DNA of 64,000 nt from Rhodococcus sp. RD6.2. Its GTDB lineage: Bacteria > Actinomycetota > Actinomycetes > Mycobacteriales > Mycobacteriaceae. The position numbers were made by a program, and so were the translations under genes. Location of the stretch: positions 487,760 to 551,759 of the forward strand of contig NZ_CVQP01000006.1 of assembly GCF_001040705.1 (NCBI RefSeq), written 5' to 3'. Below, piece after piece: positions 34,856 through 45,600 of the stretch. Position 1 is the stretch's first letter. The number at the start of each line of letters is the position of its first letter. Below the pieces are notes generated by a model. The model was not told the origin of the DNA and did not search any database. It saw nothing but the letters and a program-made list of their open reading frames with translations.

Positions 34856-36366
34856 GTTCGGACGACACACAGAATCGGGTTTCGGCACTGCCCGACCATC
34901 TGCAGCGTGTGCACATGGTCGGGATCGGCGGCGCAGGCATGTCGGGGATCGCGCGGATCCTGCTGGCCCGCGGAGGGCAGGTGTCCGGATCGGATGCCAA
35001 GGAGTCCCGAACCGTGCTGGCGCTGCGGGCACGGGGCGCACAGGTCCGCATCGGACACGACGCGAGTGCGCTCGACCTGATCCCGGGAGGGCCGACCGCG
35101 GTCGTCTCGACGCATGCGGCGATCCCGAAGGACAATCCCGAGCTGGTGGCGGCCGCGGAGCGTGGCATCCCCGTCGTCCTGCGGCCCGCCGTTCTGGCTT
35201 CGCTGATGTCCGGGCACCAGACGTTGCTCGTGGCCGGAACGCACGGCAAGACGTCGACGACGTCGATGCTCGTGGTCGCGCTCCAGCACTGCGGTGTCGA
35301 CCCGTCGTTCGCCGTCGGCGGCGAACTGAACGAAGCGGGAACGAACGCGCACCACGGGTCCGGCACCGTGTTCGTCGCCGAAGCGGACGAGAGCGACGGT
35401 TCGCTGCTGCAGTACGACCCGAACGTCGTGATCGTGACCAACGTCGAGGCCGACCACCTCGACTTCTTCGGCACCACCGAGGCGTACGTCCAGGTCTTCG
35501 ACGACTTCGCCGACCGGATCGCGCCGGGCGGGGTGCTGGTCGTCTGTCTGGACGATCCGGGATCGGCGGCGCTCGCCGAGCGGGTCGCGTCGCGGGGCCT
35601 GCCGATCCGGGTCATCGGCTACGGCGGTGACGACCCGGCGGGAACGGTGCCGCTGGCGGCGCGCCTGCTCGACTGGGAGGCCAGGGACGTCGGCGGCGTC
35701 GCACGGGTGCAGTTGGACGGCGAGGATCACCCGCGGACGATGACGCTGTCGGTTCCTGGTAGGCACATGGCGCTCAACGCTCTCGGAGCCCTGCTCGCGG
35801 CCCGCGAGGTCGGTGCGGAGGTCGACGAGATCATCGAGGGCATCGGCGGCTTCGGAGGCGTCCACCGCAGGTTCCAGTACACCGGGCGAGAGAACGGTGT
35901 CCGGGTGTTCGACGACTACGCCCACCATCCGACCGAGGTCAGGGCGGTCCTCGGAGCGGCCCGCGAGCTGGTCCGCACCTCGGGTGGCCGGGTCCTCGTC
36001 GTGTTCCAGCCGCATCTCTACTCGCGGACGTCGGCATTCGCGACCGAGTTCGGCGAAGCGCTCGACCTCGCAGACGAAGTGGTCGTGCTCGACGTGTACG
36101 GGGCTCGCGAGAAGCCGCTGCCCGGCGTCACGGGTGCGCTCGTCGCACACGCGGTGACGAAGCCGGTGCACTATCAGCCGGACCTGTCGATGGCGCCGCG
36201 TCAGGTGGCGGCCCTGGCCCGCTCCGGAGACGTGCTCATCACGATGGGCGCCGGTGACGTGACGATGCTCGGCAAGGGGATTCTCGGGGCACTCGCAGCC
36301 GCGCCGTCGGGGACCCGGAACCGGACCCGGCCCGACGCGGCGGGACGGGCCGGAGGGCAGCAGTGA
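34852..36366 (+). CDS. murC: UDP-N-acetylmuramate:L-alanine ligase MurC
   Basis: Adds the first stem-peptide residue to UDP-MurNAc. A 504-residue Mur ligase: [14 protein letters not shown] (24-37), P-loop [55 protein letters not shown] and [12 protein letters not shown] 34852 overlaps the murG stop. The N-terminal 20 residues are an actinobacterial extension before the Rossmann domain. It is followed by ftsQ with a GTGA overlap. The order murG-murC-ftsQ-ftsZ is the actinobacterial standard. Confidence 0.97.
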   Translation: MSSDDTQNRVSALPDHLQRVHMVGIGGAGMSGIARILLARGGQVSGSDAKESRTVLALRARGAQVRIGHDASALDLIPGGPTAVVSTHAAIPKDNPELVAAAERGIPVVLRPAVLASLMSGHQTLLVAGTHGKTSTTSMLVVALQHCGVDPSFAVGGELNEAGTNAHHGSGTVFVAEADESDGSLLQYDPNVVIVTNVEADHLDFFGTTEAYVQVFDDFADRIAPGGVLVVCLDDPGSAALAERVASRGLPIRVIGYGGDDPAGTVPLAARLLDWEARDVGGVARVQLDGEDHPRTMTLSVPGRHMALNALGALLAAREVGAEVDEIIEGIGGFGGVHRRFQYTGRENGVRVFDDYAHHPTEVRAVLGAARELVRTSGGRVLVVFQPHLYSRTSAFATEFGEALDLADEVVVLDVYGAREKPLPGVTGALVAHAVTKPVHYQPDLSMAPRQVAALARSGDVLITMGAGDVTMLGKGILGALAAAPSGTRNRTRPDAAGRAGGQQ

Positions 36367-37100
36367 GCCGTGGGCGTCGACCGGAACGCACGCGCAGCAC
36401 CGGAACCGCGGTGCGGTCGGGTTCTGCGCCGCGCCCGAAGCGTCCTCGCAAACCGATCTATCTGACGGTCGCAGCGGTCGGCGCCGTCGTGGTGCTCGTC
36501 GTCGTGGCCTGGTTCACGCCGCTGCTCTCCGCACGCACTGTGACAGTTGTCGGCAATGCCGGCGTCCCCTCCGAAGAGATCCTCGCTGCTCTGTCCGTCC
36601 CGACGGGGCAGCCGCTGCTTCGGGTGGACACGGGTGCGGCCGCGGACCGGGTGGCCTCCATCGCGAAGGTCGACCACGTTCGGGTCGAGCGCAACTACCC
36701 GTCGACGATCAAGGTCACCGTGGTGGAACGGGCTCCCGCGGTCTTCTACGACGCGCCCGAGGGCACGCACCTGATGGATGCCTCCGGTGTGGCGTACGCG
36801 ATCGAGCCGCCGCCGCCCGGGTTGCCGCGCCTTGCGGTCGCGCGTCCGGCGCAGGACGACGCCGCAACCGTCGACGCGCTGACCACCCTGGAGTCGTTGC
36901 CGCCGCACCTGCGGCCGCAGGTGACGGAGGTGTCGGCGGCAACGCTGCCGGACATCCGCCTGACGCTGGTGGACGGAAGACAGGTGCTCTGGGGGAGCGT
37001 GGAGGAATCGGAGCACAAAGCAGCGATCCTCGGGCCCCTTCTGGGACAGCCGGGGCAGGTGTTCGACGTCTCGAGCCCTGATCTCCCGACCGTCAAGTGA
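36363..37100 (+). CDS. ftsQ: Divisome assembly protein FtsQ
   Basis: A 245-residue bitopic protein. A basic Arg/Pro cytosolic tail (1-32) precedes a transmembrane helix (about 33-52, [19 protein letters not shown]). The POTRA domain (about 58-125, beginning [18 protein letters not shown], with [20 protein letters not shown]) is followed by the FtsQ beta-domain containing [18 protein letters not shown]. FtsQ recruits FtsL and FtsB to the divisome. GTG 36363 overlaps the murC stop. It ends the coupled mur run; a 264-base regulatory gap follows before ftsZ. Confidence 0.94.
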   Translation: MSRGRRPERTRSTGTAVRSGSAPRPKRPRKPIYLTVAAVGAVVVLVVVAWFTPLLSARTVTVVGNAGVPSEEILAALSVPTGQPLLRVDTGAAADRVASIAKVDHVRVERNYPSTIKVTVVERAPAVFYDAPEGTHLMDASGVAYAIEPPPPGLPRLAVARPAQDDAATVDALTTLESLPPHLRPQVTEVSAATLPDIRLTLVDGRQVLWGSVEESEHKAAILGPLLGQPGQVFDVSSPDLPTVK

Positions 37101-37364
37101 ACCGGATCCCTCGACAAATCGGCGTGTCCGTCGGCGCGCCTGCTGGCATCGAGGGGTCACCGTGCATAGCGTTCCGCCTAGTCATCCACTTGACATAACT
37201 GTAAGTCTATGGTTGAGGTTGAGGGTTTGGCTGCACCAATCGGTGGCACAAAGGCGACCGGCCGCACACGCGGCATCGGCCACACCAGTAGCCTCTGCAC
37301 CACAAGTAACGTCAGCATCGCCAGAAACACCCTCAGTGCGACTACAAACGGAAGGCGAGAGCCC
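37101..37364 (+). promoter_or_regulatory. ftsQ-ftsZ intergenic region (likely ftsZ promoter region)
   Basis: No gene. GATCCCTCGA (37105-37114) pairs with TCGAGGGGTC (37149-37158), a 10-bp stem with one wobble enclosing 34 bases. Downstream TTGACA (37190-37195) and TATGGT (37208-37213) look like promoter elements, but their 12-base spacing is too short for a standard sigma-A site. The tract 37185-37240 is notably A+T-richer than its surroundings. The ftsZ frame stays open back to 37209, but the ribosome site is at 37365. Confidence 0.5.
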
Positions 37365-38582
37365 ATGACGCCCCCGCACAACTACCTCGCCGTTATCAAG
37401 GTCGTCGGCATCGGCGGCGGCGGTGTGAATGCGGTCAACCGCATGATCGAGCAGGGACTCAAGGGAGTCGAGTTCATCGCCGTCAACACCGACGCGCAGG
37501 CACTCCTGATGTCCGACGCCGACGTCAAGCTCGACGTCGGACGTGAACTGACCCGCGGCCTCGGCGCAGGCGCGGATCCCGAGGTCGGGCGCAAGGCGGC
37601 CGAAGACCACAAGGACGAGATCGAAGAGGTCCTCAAGGGCGCCGACATGGTGTTCGTGACGGCAGGCGAGGGCGGTGGCACCGGTACCGGTGGCGCGCCG
37701 GTCGTCGCATCCATCGCACGCAAGCTCGGCGCACTGACCGTCGGCGTCGTGACGCGTCCGTTCTCGTTCGAGGGCAAGCGCCGCGGCACCCAGGCCGACA
37801 ACGGCATCCAGGCGTTGCGTGAATCCTGCGACACCCTCATCGTCATTCCCAACGACCGCCTCCTGCAGCTCGGCGATGCCGCGGTGTCGTTGATGGACGC
37901 CTTCCGCTCTGCCGACGAGGTGCTCCTCAACGGCGTCCAGGGCATCACCGACCTGATCACCACCCCTGGCCTGATCAACGTCGACTTCGCGGACGTCAAG
38001 GGCGTCATGTCCGGAGCGGGCAGTGCACTGATGGGCATCGGTTCCGCCCGTGGCGACGGGCGCGCCATCCAGGCCGCGGAGACGGCGATCAACTCGCCGC
38101 TTCTCGAGGCGTCGATGGAAGGTGCCCGTGGCGTCCTGCTCTCCATTGCGGGTGGTTCGGATCTGGGACTCTTCGAGATCAACGAGGCCGCCTCGCTGGT
38201 GCAGGAAGCCGCCCACATCGACGCGAACATCATCTTCGGAACGGTGATCGACGATTCGCTCGGTGACGAGGTCCGCGTCACGGTCATCGCTGCCGGCTTC
38301 GACGGCGGAGGGCCCGTGCGCCGCATCGAGCAGCCGCAGCAGCAGGCCGCGGCCGGGCGGGGCAACATCGGTGTCGCTCGGGCGGGTGAGATCGGAAAGT
38401 CCCCGGCGGCTGCGGACGAACCGCAGCCCGTCGAGCGTGCGCCGCAGCACAGCACCGACTCGCGTCGCGAGACCGGCGGATCGCTGCCTCCGATCCCCGT
38501 CGGTGCGACCACTCGGGCCGTGCCCGTCACGGACGACGACGGCGAGGACGACGTCGACGTCCCCGACTTCATGCGTCGGTGA
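37365..38582 (+). CDS. ftsZ: Cell division GTPase FtsZ
   Basis: Tubulin-like GTPase that forms the Z ring. The 405-residue protein has [16 protein letters not shown] (13-28), the tubulin signature GGGTGTGG (103-110), the T7 loop region [12 protein letters not shown], and a variable linker (about 320-385). The conserved C-terminal peptide is [11 protein letters not shown], which docks SepF and other partners. ATG 37365 has GAAGGCGAG before it and starts the conserved [13 protein letters not shown]. The next gene overlaps the stop as GTGA. Confidence 0.98.
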   Translation: MTPPHNYLAVIKVVGIGGGGVNAVNRMIEQGLKGVEFIAVNTDAQALLMSDADVKLDVGRELTRGLGAGADPEVGRKAAEDHKDEIEEVLKGADMVFVTAGEGGGTGTGGAPVVASIARKLGALTVGVVTRPFSFEGKRRGTQADNGIQALRESCDTLIVIPNDRLLQLGDAAVSLMDAFRSADEVLLNGVQGITDLITTPGLINVDFADVKGVMSGAGSALMGIGSARGDGRAIQAAETAINSPLLEASMEGARGVLLSIAGGSDLGLFEINEAASLVQEAAHIDANIIFGTVIDDSLGDEVRVTVIAAGFDGGGPVRRIEQPQQQAAAGRGNIGVARAGEIGKSPAAADEPQPVERAPQHSTDSRRETGGSLPPIPVGATTRAVPVTDDDGEDDVDVPDFMRR

Positions 38583-39322
38583 CGGCACCGACAGTGACGT
38601 CCACGGTCCGGATTCGCCGGGTCGTCACCTCGCGAACGGGTGGCGTCTCGGCGGCTCCGTACGACACGTTCAATCTCGGTGACCACGTCGGGGACGATCC
38701 GGTGGCGGTCGACGCCAACCGGCGCCGCCTGGCCGCGGGAATCGGACTGCCGTTCGAGCGGCTGGTGTGGATGGAGCAGATCCACAGCCGGAACGTGGCC
38801 GTCGTCGACGGTCCGGTCGGTGCGCCCGTCGAGGCGACGGATGCCCTCGTCACCGCGGAGCGGAACCTCGCTCTGGTGGTGCTCACGGCCGACTGTGTGC
38901 CGCTGCTGCTGTCGGACGACGAGGCCGGGGTGATCGCCGCCGTACATGCGGGTCGGGTCGGTGCGCGTATCGGCATCGTCCCTCGGGTGCTCGACGCGAT
39001 GGTCGCGAAAGGCGCTGACGTGTCACGGATTGGCGCCTTCCTCGGGCCCGCCGCCAGCGGCAGGCAATACGAGGTTCCCGAGGCGATGCAGGCCGACGTC
39101 GAAGCCCACCTGCCGGGCAGCGCGACCCGGACCGCACGCGGAACCCCGGGACTCGACCTCCGCGCGGGCCTGCGGCGGCAGCTCGAAGCGGCGGGAGTCG
39201 CGGGGATCGCGGAGGATCCGCGGTGCACCATCGAGGACAGGACGCTGTTCAGCTACCGCCGTTCCGGAACGACGGGACGCATCGCCGGGGCGATCTGGAT
39301 GGAGTCCGTCGGACGTGACTGA
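38579..39322 (+). CDS. pgeF: Polyphenol oxidase / peptidoglycan-editing factor family protein (PgeF, YfiH)
   Basis: A 247-residue member of the DUF152/YfiH family, equivalent to Rv2149c. The conserved metal- or active-site residues are His70 (WMEQIHS), Cys106 (LTADCVPLL) and His123 (AAVHAG). Family members have been described as multicopper-type laccases, purine nucleoside phosphorylases, and in E. coli as an enzyme removing misincorporated L-Ser from UDP-MurNAc. The dcw location favours a peptidoglycan role, but that is inference. The usual HAGWRG reads HAGRVG here. GTG 38579 overlaps ftsZ; the stop overlaps yggS by eight bases. Confidence 0.88.
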   Translation: MTAPTVTSTVRIRRVVTSRTGGVSAAPYDTFNLGDHVGDDPVAVDANRRRLAAGIGLPFERLVWMEQIHSRNVAVVDGPVGAPVEATDALVTAERNLALVVLTADCVPLLLSDDEAGVIAAVHAGRVGARIGIVPRVLDAMVAKGADVSRIGAFLGPAASGRQYEVPEAMQADVEAHLPGSATRTARGTPGLDLRAGLRRQLEAAGVAGIAEDPRCTIEDRTLFSYRRSGTTGRIAGAIWMESVGRD

Positions 39323-40064
39323 CGATCGCCACACGGAGATCGCGTCGGCGCTCACTGCCGTACAGGAGCGTCTCGGACGGGCGTGCGTCGCCGCGGGCCG
39401 TGATCCGCGCGATGTCCAGCTCCTGCCGGTCACGAAATACTTTCCGGTGTCGGACGCGCGGATCCTGTACGACCTGGGATGCCGGGAGTTCGGTGAATCG
39501 CGGGACCAGGAGGCGTCCGCGAAGGCCACCGATCTCGCCGGTCTGGTCGCAGGGGAGCGTCCCGGCGGTGCGGGCGACGTCCGCTGGCACATGATCGGGA
39601 GCGTGCAGCGGAAGAAGGCGCGCTCGATCGTGCGGTGGGCGACCGTCGTGCACTCCGTGGACAGCGAGCAACTCGTCGACGCCCTGTCGCGGGCCGCTGT
39701 CGCCGCGTTGGACGCGGGCGAGCGCGCGGCCCCGCTGCAGGTACTGCTGCAGGTGAGCCTCGACGACGACCCGAAGCGCGGCGGAGTTCCGCTCCCGGAA
39801 CTGCCCGCACTGTGTGAACGTGCCGCCGCCGCAGACGGACTCGGGTTCGCCGGACTGATGGCAGTGCCACCACTCGGTGCAGACCCCGACGTCGCTTTCG
39901 CTACACTCGCGGCCACCCACCGCGACGTGCTGCGTGACCATCCGGACGCGCGCATTCTCTCGGCCGGGATGACCGCAGATCTCGAAAGCGCGGTCCGACA
40001 CGGATCGACCTGCGTGCGTGTCGGAACGGCGCTGTTGGGTTCTCGGCCGTTAGCCTCGGAATGA
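39315..40064 (+). CDS. Pyridoxal-phosphate homeostasis protein (YggS/PLPBP family)
   Basis: A 249-residue alanine-racemase-N-fold protein that binds pyridoxal 5'-phosphate and buffers its supply. Lys41 in LLPVTKYFPVSD is the expected PLP Schiff-base residue; FGESRDQEA, WHMIGSVQRKK, HSVDSEQL, LLQVSLDDDPKRGG and the phosphate-binding SAGMTADLESAVRHGSTCVRVGTALLG region (SAGMTADLE; RVGTALLG) match the family. GTG 39315 starts within pgeF. In actinobacteria and Firmicutes it sits between ftsZ and sepF; loss in other species perturbs amino-acid and wall metabolism. Equivalent to Rv2148c. Confidence 0.93.
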   Translation: MTDDRHTEIASALTAVQERLGRACVAAGRDPRDVQLLPVTKYFPVSDARILYDLGCREFGESRDQEASAKATDLAGLVAGERPGGAGDVRWHMIGSVQRKKARSIVRWATVVHSVDSEQLVDALSRAAVAALDAGERAAPLQVLLQVSLDDDPKRGGVPLPELPALCERAAAADGLGFAGLMAVPPLGADPDVAFATLAATHRDVLRDHPDARILSAGMTADLESAVRHGSTCVRVGTALLGSRPLASE

Positions 40065-40114
40065 ACTGATCGGCGTTCCGACCGATTATCCGCCGCGCCA
40101 AGGAAGGTCGACCG

Positions 40115-40726
40115 ATGAGCACTCTGCACAAGTTCAAGGCTTACTTCGGCATGGTTCCCCTCGAGGATTACGAGGACGACTACCTCGACGAGCCCCGTCG
40201 GGCGCCGAGGAGCGCCCGCTACGAGGACGGAATCGACGGCGGATACGACGACGCCGGGTACGGCGGACTCGACGAAATCGACGACCGGCAGCCGGCACCG
40301 CGACGGATGGAACCACTGCCGCCGCGTTCGACCCGTCCGACGCAGGCACCCGTGTCGCGGTCCACGGCCACGCACGGTTCGCTGGCCGTCAACCCGGCTC
40401 CGCGGGTCGAGAGCAGGCGCGCGCCGGTGTTCGACGAGGGCGGGCCGCTGTCGAAGATCACCACGCTGCGCCCGCGCGATTACGGGGAGGCCCGGATCAT
40501 CGGTGAGCGGTTCCGTGACGGAACGCCGGTCATCATGGACCTGGTCGAGATGAGCAACGCGGACGCGAAGCGTCTCGTGGACTTCGCCGCGGGCCTGGCA
40601 TTCGCGCTGCGCGGCTCCTTCGACAAGGTTGCGACCAAGGTGTTCCTGCTGTCGCCCGCGGACATCGACGTGTCGGCGGAGGAACGGCGGAGGATCGCCG
40701 AGAACGGCTTCTACAATCAGAAGTGA
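40115..40726 (+). CDS. sepF: Cell division protein SepF
   Basis: A 203-residue Z-ring membrane tether. The N-terminal amphipathic membrane-targeting segment is [22 protein letters not shown] ([13 protein letters not shown], then an acidic stretch). A disordered linker (20-110) rich in Asp, Arg and Pro leads to the SepF core (about 115-200: [50 protein letters not shown]). SepF binds the FtsZ C-terminal peptide and is essential in actinobacteria lacking FtsA. ATG 40115 has AAGGAAGG upstream. A strong hairpin follows. Confidence 0.95.
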   Translation: MSTLHKFKAYFGMVPLEDYEDDYLDEPRRAPRSARYEDGIDGGYDDAGYGGLDEIDDRQPAPRRMEPLPPRSTRPTQAPVSRSTATHGSLAVNPAPRVESRRAPVFDEGGPLSKITTLRPRDYGEARIIGERFRDGTPVIMDLVEMSNADAKRLVDFAAGLAFALRGSFDKVATKVFLLSPADIDVSAEERRRIAENGFYNQK

Positions 40727-40756
40727 CATCTCACCCCGTGCAGAGGGTGTGAACGA

Positions 40757-40787
40757 CGGGTGCGACCGGGGGTTCCGGTCGCACCCG
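40757..40787 (+). terminator. Strong hairpin between sepF and yggT
   Basis: Arms 40757-40769 and 40775-40787 pair over 13 bp (core GGGTGCGACCGG with its exact complement) with a 5-nt loop. It lies 30 bases after the sepF stop. There is no U-tract, but stem strength suggests termination or transcript-end definition before the yggT and divIVA genes. Confidence 0.7.
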
Positions 40788-40843
40788 GTTCGTGAGAGGA
40801 ACCCGGTTGTGAGTGGCGTGGAGAGGTCAGGCAGAGTGGTGGA

Positions 40844-41131
40844 GTGCCCTTGTTCGCGGTGATCTACTTCGCTCTGTTCGTGTTCTGGCTGCTTCTCATC
40901 GGCCGAATCATCATCGAGTTCATCCGGACGTTCGCGCGGGACTGGCGCCCGACCGGTTTCGTGGTCGTCGTGCTCGAGGCGATTTTCACGGTCACCGATC
41001 CGCCGATCAAGTTGCTGCGGCGACTGATTCCGTCGATTTCTCTCGGCGGGGTCCGGCTGGATCTGTCCATCATGGTCTTGCTTTTCATCGTGTTCGTGCT
41101 CATGCAGGTCACCCAGGGACTTGCCACGTGA
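40844..41131 (+). CDS. YggT-family membrane protein
   Basis: A 95-residue integral membrane protein of the YggT (DUF-type YGGT) family, equivalent to Rv2146c. Two hydrophobic helices (about 2-24 and 72-92) flank an amphipathic segment with the family core DWRPTGFVVVVLEAIFTVTDPPIKLLRRLIPSI, here DPPIKLLRRLIP. The family is found beside division genes and has been linked to osmotic shock and division in other bacteria. GTG 40844 gives the usual N-terminus; no clear Shine-Dalgarno is visible. It lies between sepF and divIVA, as in all relatives I know. Confidence 0.88.
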   Translation: MPLFAVIYFALFVFWLLLIGRIIIEFIRTFARDWRPTGFVVVVLEAIFTVTDPPIKLLRRLIPSISLGGVRLDLSIMVLLFIVFVLMQVTQGLAT

Positions 41132-41278
41132 CGTGCGCGAATCGAGTCGTGGCGCAGGCCTGCGGGTTGGGTGTGACAGAATGACCCGCAGTTACAGTGT
41201 GAAAATGTGGTCCTGCAGTGAGTGCGCCATAACTGAATGCTTGCTCGACCGCCAACAGATGCGCGAAGGGATCCTTCC

Positions 41279-42103
41279 ATGCCGCTGACACCAGCTGATG
41301 TCCACAACGTCGCGTTCAGCAAGCCTCCGATCGGAAAGCGTGGCTACAACGAGGACGAGGTAGATGCCTTCCTCGACCTCGTCGAGCAGGAGCTCGCTCG
41401 CCTGATCGAGGAGAACGCAGACCTGCGCCAGCGTGTCGGCGAGCTCGACCAGGAGCTCGCGGATGCAAAGAAGGCGCCGCGCCCGAGCGGTCCGCCTGCA
41501 GCTCCCGCGCCTGCACCGATTCCTGTTCCGGAACCGCCGAAGCCGGTCGCCCCCGTGGTTGCCGCTGCGCCGCCGGCTCCGCCGCGCGCCAGTGGCACGG
41601 AAGAGGCCAACCTGCAGGCCGCGAAGATCCTCGGTCTCGCCCAGGAGATGGCCGACCGTCTCACCGGTGAGGCGAAGACGGAGTCCGAGCAGCTGGTGTC
41701 CAGCGCCCGCGCGAACTCCGAGCAGCTCGTCAGCGACGCGCGGACCCGGTCCGACGGAATGGTCGCCGAGGCCAAGCACAAGTCGGAGGCACTGCTCGCC
41801 GATGCGCAGACGCGCTCGGAGACGCAGCTGCGGCAGGCCAAGGAGAAGGCCGACGCCCTCCAGGCCGACGCCGAGAAGAAGCACACCGAGATCATGGCGA
41901 CCATCAACCAGCAGCGCAGCGTGCTGGAGGAGCGGATCGAGCGGCTCAAGACGTTCGAGCGCGAGTACCGGGTTCGCCTGAAGTCGTACCTGGAGTCGCA
42001 GCTCGAGGAACTGGAGCAGCGTGGTTCGGCGGTCCCCGTGGACGGCGGCCAGGATGCACTCGGTTCCGAGGGATCCAAGTCATTCGCCAAAGGGAGCAAC
42101 TGA
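41279..42103 (+). CDS. divIVA: Polar growth scaffold DivIVA (Wag31)
   Basis: A 274-residue coiled-coil protein organising tip growth and cell-wall synthesis at the poles. The N-terminal lipid-binding and crossed-dimer domain is [34 protein letters not shown] ([26 protein letters not shown]) with a coiled coil to about 65. A Pro/Ala linker (66-105) follows. The long C-terminal coiled coil (about 110-250) carries repeated Ser-Glu-Gln-Leu-Val heptads. The linker contains the region phosphorylated by PknA/PknB in mycobacteria. ATG 41279 has AAGGGA seven bases upstream. TACAGT (41193-41198) is a possible -10 of its own promoter. Confidence 0.96.
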   Translation: MPLTPADVHNVAFSKPPIGKRGYNEDEVDAFLDLVEQELARLIEENADLRQRVGELDQELADAKKAPRPSGPPAAPAPAPIPVPEPPKPVAPVVAAAPPAPPRASGTEEANLQAAKILGLAQEMADRLTGEAKTESEQLVSSARANSEQLVSDARTRSDGMVAEAKHKSEALLADAQTRSETQLRQAKEKADALQADAEKKHTEIMATINQQRSVLEERIERLKTFEREYRVRLKSYLESQLEELEQRGSAVPVDGGQDALGSEGSKSFAKGSN

Positions 42104-42180
42104 CCCGGCGTTGCTGGGGCCGCGGTGATGGTTCACTCGCCCGGCGGTCGCGTCCTGTCGGCTGGTGACAGGGGGATTCC

Positions 42181-42417
42181 GTGCTGGTCCTGACACTTGC
42201 CATGGCGGCGATCGGGTTCGCCCTCCTCGTCCTGGCGCTGACGACAGGTTCGGTCGCCTGGGCGTGGGGCTGCATCGCGGTCTGCGTCGTCGGTGCGGTT
42301 CTGCTCCTGGTGAGTTCGCTGCGAGGGACCGCACCGGATCCGGAGCGCTCGGATCCGCGGGCTGCTCCGGCGCGGGAGGACGATCCGCCCACGGAGCGAT
42401 TTGACCGTCCCGAGTAG
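42181..42417 (+). CDS. Small membrane protein (Rv2144c-like)
   Basis: Unrecognised 78-residue protein: two close hydrophobic helices (about 2-22 and 25-45) and a hydrophilic acidic/Pro-rich tail (46-78). GTG 42181 has AGGGGG about six bases upstream. Position between divIVA and ileS corresponds to Rv2144c, a small transmembrane protein of unknown role. The stop codon TAG (42415-42417) forms part of the likely -10 (TAGAAT) of the ileS leader. Confidence 0.65.
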   Translation: MLVLTLAMAAIGFALLVLALTTGSVAWAWGCIAVCVVGAVLLLVSSLRGTAPDPERSDPRAAPAREDDPPTERFDRPE

Positions 42418-42420
42418 AAT
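42415..42420 (+). promoter_or_regulatory. Likely -10 of the ileS leader transcript
   Basis: TAGAAT overlaps the stop codon of the preceding gene and would start transcription at about 42427, just before the T-box domain. TTGACC (42401-42406) is nearby but too close to serve as its -35. Confidence 0.4.
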
Positions 42421-42426
42421 CGAACA

Positions 42427-42694
42427 ACGACATTGGCCCGATCGGATCGGGCCGTGACAGACGACGTCGATCCGGCCATCACCGGGGAGTCTTCGGAAGA
42501 ACGGTGACGCCAGGCCCCCGTGGGCCGGGTCACTCAGTAGAACCGAACGGGTTCGGCCCGTCACAGCCGACTACGAGAGGCCGGGTCGGGTGGAGAAGTC
42601 CACCGGATCGGGCAAGCGGGGTGGTACCGCGGCCAGGCGCACCGGCGCCGACGTCGTCCCCGTGCCGGATGAACAGGCACGAGGGAGCACGACA
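42427..42694 (+). ncRNA. T-box riboswitch controlling ileS (translational type)
   Basis: A tRNA-sensing leader for isoleucine. The T-box bulge is TGGT (42622-42625) within GGGGTGGTACCGCGG. Its fourth base T matches the A73 discriminator of tRNA-Ile. The best specifier is ATC at 42478-42480 (isoleucine codon, followed by A) in a short Stem I typical of actinobacterial ileS elements. Stem III is GGTGGA-GAAG-TCCACC (42589-42604). Further on, 42657-42666 can pair with 42676-42686 (one bulged A), covering the ribosome site GAGGGAG (42681-42687). The TCCCC in that hairpin is also the natural partner of the T-box GGGG. Uncharged tRNA should therefore free the ribosome site. Confidence 0.88.
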
Positions 42695-45600
42695 GTGTCC
42701 GACAGCACCGACGGTGTGAATTCCACCTATCCACGTGTCGATCTCGCCGGCGGCAGGTCCGGCGCGAGCGTCAACTTCCCCGAACTCGAACGGCGCGTGC
42801 TGGCCGAGTGGGATTCGGACGACACTTTCCGCGCGTCGATCTCGAACCGTGACGGCGCCGAGGAGTTCGTCTTCTACGACGGGCCGCCGTTCGCGAACGG
42901 GCTCCCACACTACGGTCACCTGCTGACCGGGTACGTCAAGGACCTCGTGCCCCGCTTCCAGACGATGCGCGGCAAGAAGGTCGAGCGTCGTTTCGGCTGG
43001 GACTGCCACGGTCTGCCCGCCGAGCTCGAGGCGGAGAAGCAGCTCGGCATCAAGGACAAGTCGCAGATCGACGCGATGGGCCTGGCCGAGTTCAACGCGT
43101 ACTGCAAGCAGTCCGTGCTGCGCTACACCGACGAGTGGCGCGACTACGTGACCCGGCAGGCCCGCTGGGTCGACTTCGACAACGACTACAAGACCCTGGA
43201 CCTGGACTTCATGGAGTCGGTCATGTGGGCGTTCAAGGAGCTCTACGACAAGGGCCTGATCTATCAGGGCTTCCGGGTTCTGCCGTACAGCTGGTACGAG
43301 CAGACGCCGCTGTCGAACCAGGAGACGCGCCTCGACGACGCGTACAAGATGCGTCAGGACCCGGCGGTCACCGTCGACATGGTGATCACCGCGCCCGGCT
43401 CGCCGCTGGACGGCGCGAACGCGCTGATCTGGACCACGACGCCGTGGACCCTGCCGTCCAACCTGGCGGTCGCGGTGCACCCCGACGTCGACTACGTGCA
43501 GGTCCGCGCAGCGGACGGCAAACGCTACGTCCTCGCTGCGGCGCGGGTCGGTCACTACGCTCGTGAGTTCGGGGAGTCGCCCGAGGTGCTGGGCGAGTAC
43601 AAGGGCAGCGACCTCGTCGGTCTGACCTACGAGCCGCCGTTCGACTTCTTCCACGGACCGGGCAAGGGTCACGAGAACGCGCACCGCGTGCTGTCGGCCG
43701 ACTACGTCACCACCGATTCCGGTACCGGAATCGTCCACCTCGCACCGGCTTTCGGTGAGGAGGACATGGACGTCGCGACGGCGAACGGCATCGAGATCGT
43801 GCAGCCGCTCGACCCGGGCGGCAAGTTCACCTCGCTCGTGCCGCCGTACGAGGGCCTGCAGGTCTTCGATGCGAACCCGGTGATCATCAAGGACCTCAAG
43901 GCCGCCGGAAAGCTGTTGCGGCACGAGACGATCGAGCACTCGTATCCGCATTCGTGGCGGTCCGGTCAGCCGCTGATCTACATGGCGGTGCCGTCGTGGT
44001 TCGTCGCGGTGACGAAGTTCCGCGACCGGATGGTCGAGCTGAACCAGGAGATCACCTGGGTGCCCGAGCACATCAAGGACGGCCAGTTCGGCAAGTGGCT
44101 CGAAGGCGCCCGCGACTGGAACATCAGCCGGAACCGCTACTGGGGCAGCCCGATCCCGGTGTGGGTCTCGGATGATCCGACGTACCCGCGGGTCGACGTG
44201 TACGGCTCGCTCGACCAGCTCGAGGCCGACTTCGGGGTGCGCCCGACGGATCTGCACCGCCCGATGATCGACGAGCTCACCCGCCCGAACCCGGACGACC
44301 CGACCGGGAAGTCGACGATGCGTCGCGTGCCCGAAGTGCTCGACTGCTGGTTTGAGTCGGGCTCGATGCCGTACGCCCAGGTGCACTACCCGTTCGAGAA
44401 CCGAGACTGGTTCGAGACGCACTACCCGGGTGACTTCATCGTCGAGTACAACGGCCAGACCCGCGGCTGGTTCTACACGCTGCACGTGCTCGCCACCGCA
44501 CTGTTCGACCGGCCTGCGTTCAAGACCGTTGCCGCACACGGCATCGTGCTCGGCGACGACGGCCTGAAGATGAGCAAGTCCAAGGGCAACTACCCCGACG
44601 TGAAGGAGGTGTTCGACCGGGACGGCTCCGATGCAATGCGCTGGTTCCTGATGTCGTCGCCGATCCTGCGCGGCGGAAACCTGGTCGTCACCGAGCAGGG
44701 CATCCGCGAGGGCGTCCGGCAGGCGCTGCTGCCGCTCTGGAATACCTGGAGCTTCCTGCAGCTGTACGCATCGAAGCCCGGCACGTGGCGTACCGATTCG
44801 ACGAACGTGCTCGACCGGTACATCCTCGCGAAGCTCGCCGCGACGCGGGACGCGATGACCGACGCACTCGAGGTCAACGACATTGCAGGTGCGTGCGACG
44901 AGCTGCGCACCTTCTGCGACGCCCTGACGAACTGGTACGTGCGCCGCTCCCGGAACCGCTTCTGGGACGAGGATCGTGATGCGATCGACACCCTGCACAC
45001 GGTGCTGGAGGTGACCTGCCGGCTGGCGGCACCGCTGCTCCCGATGGCGACCGAGGTGATCTGGCGGGGGCTGACCGGTGGGCGCTCGGTTCACCTGGCG
45101 GACTGGCCGGCGGGAGCGAAGCCTGCGGAGCGACCCGGACACACTGCAACGGACCTGGTGTCGGACCCCGAGCTCGTCGAGTCGATGGACGAGGTGCGCA
45201 ACGTCTGTTCCACCGTCCTGGGCCTGCGCAAGGCGCAGAACCTGCGGGTGCGGCTGCCGCTGCCCGAGGTGACGGTCGCGGCGTCGGATGCCGAGCGACT
45301 GCGGCCATATCTGGGCATCATCGCGGACGAGGTCAACGTCAAGAAGGTGGACCTGACCGACGACGTGGATGTGCACGGCAAGTTCGAACTGGTTGTCAAC
45401 GCCCGCGCGGCGGGTCCGCGACTCGGTAAGGACGTGCAGACCGTGATCAAGGCGGTCAAGGCCGGCGACTGGACCGAGACCGATGGTGTCGTCAGTGCGG
45501 CGGGCATCGAGCTGCTGCCGGAGGAGTACACGCAGCGGCTCGTCGCGGCCGAGCCGGAATCGACGGCCGCCCTGCCGGACAACGCCGGACTGGTGGTGTT

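Noticed and set aside
37209-37364. N-terminal extension of FtsZ by 52 residues
   Set aside because: The sequence is not FtsZ-like, is A+T-richer than the gene, and a good ribosome site precedes ATG 37365.
42543-42556. CCGAAC-GG-GTTCGG as a second LexA box
   Set aside because: The spacer is 2 rather than 4 bases and the outer bases are wrong; it is a hairpin within the T-box leader.
42590-42694. Upstream start for IleS at GTG 42590
   Set aside because: It would translate through the T-box Stem III and antisequestrator; the controlled ribosome site is at 42681.
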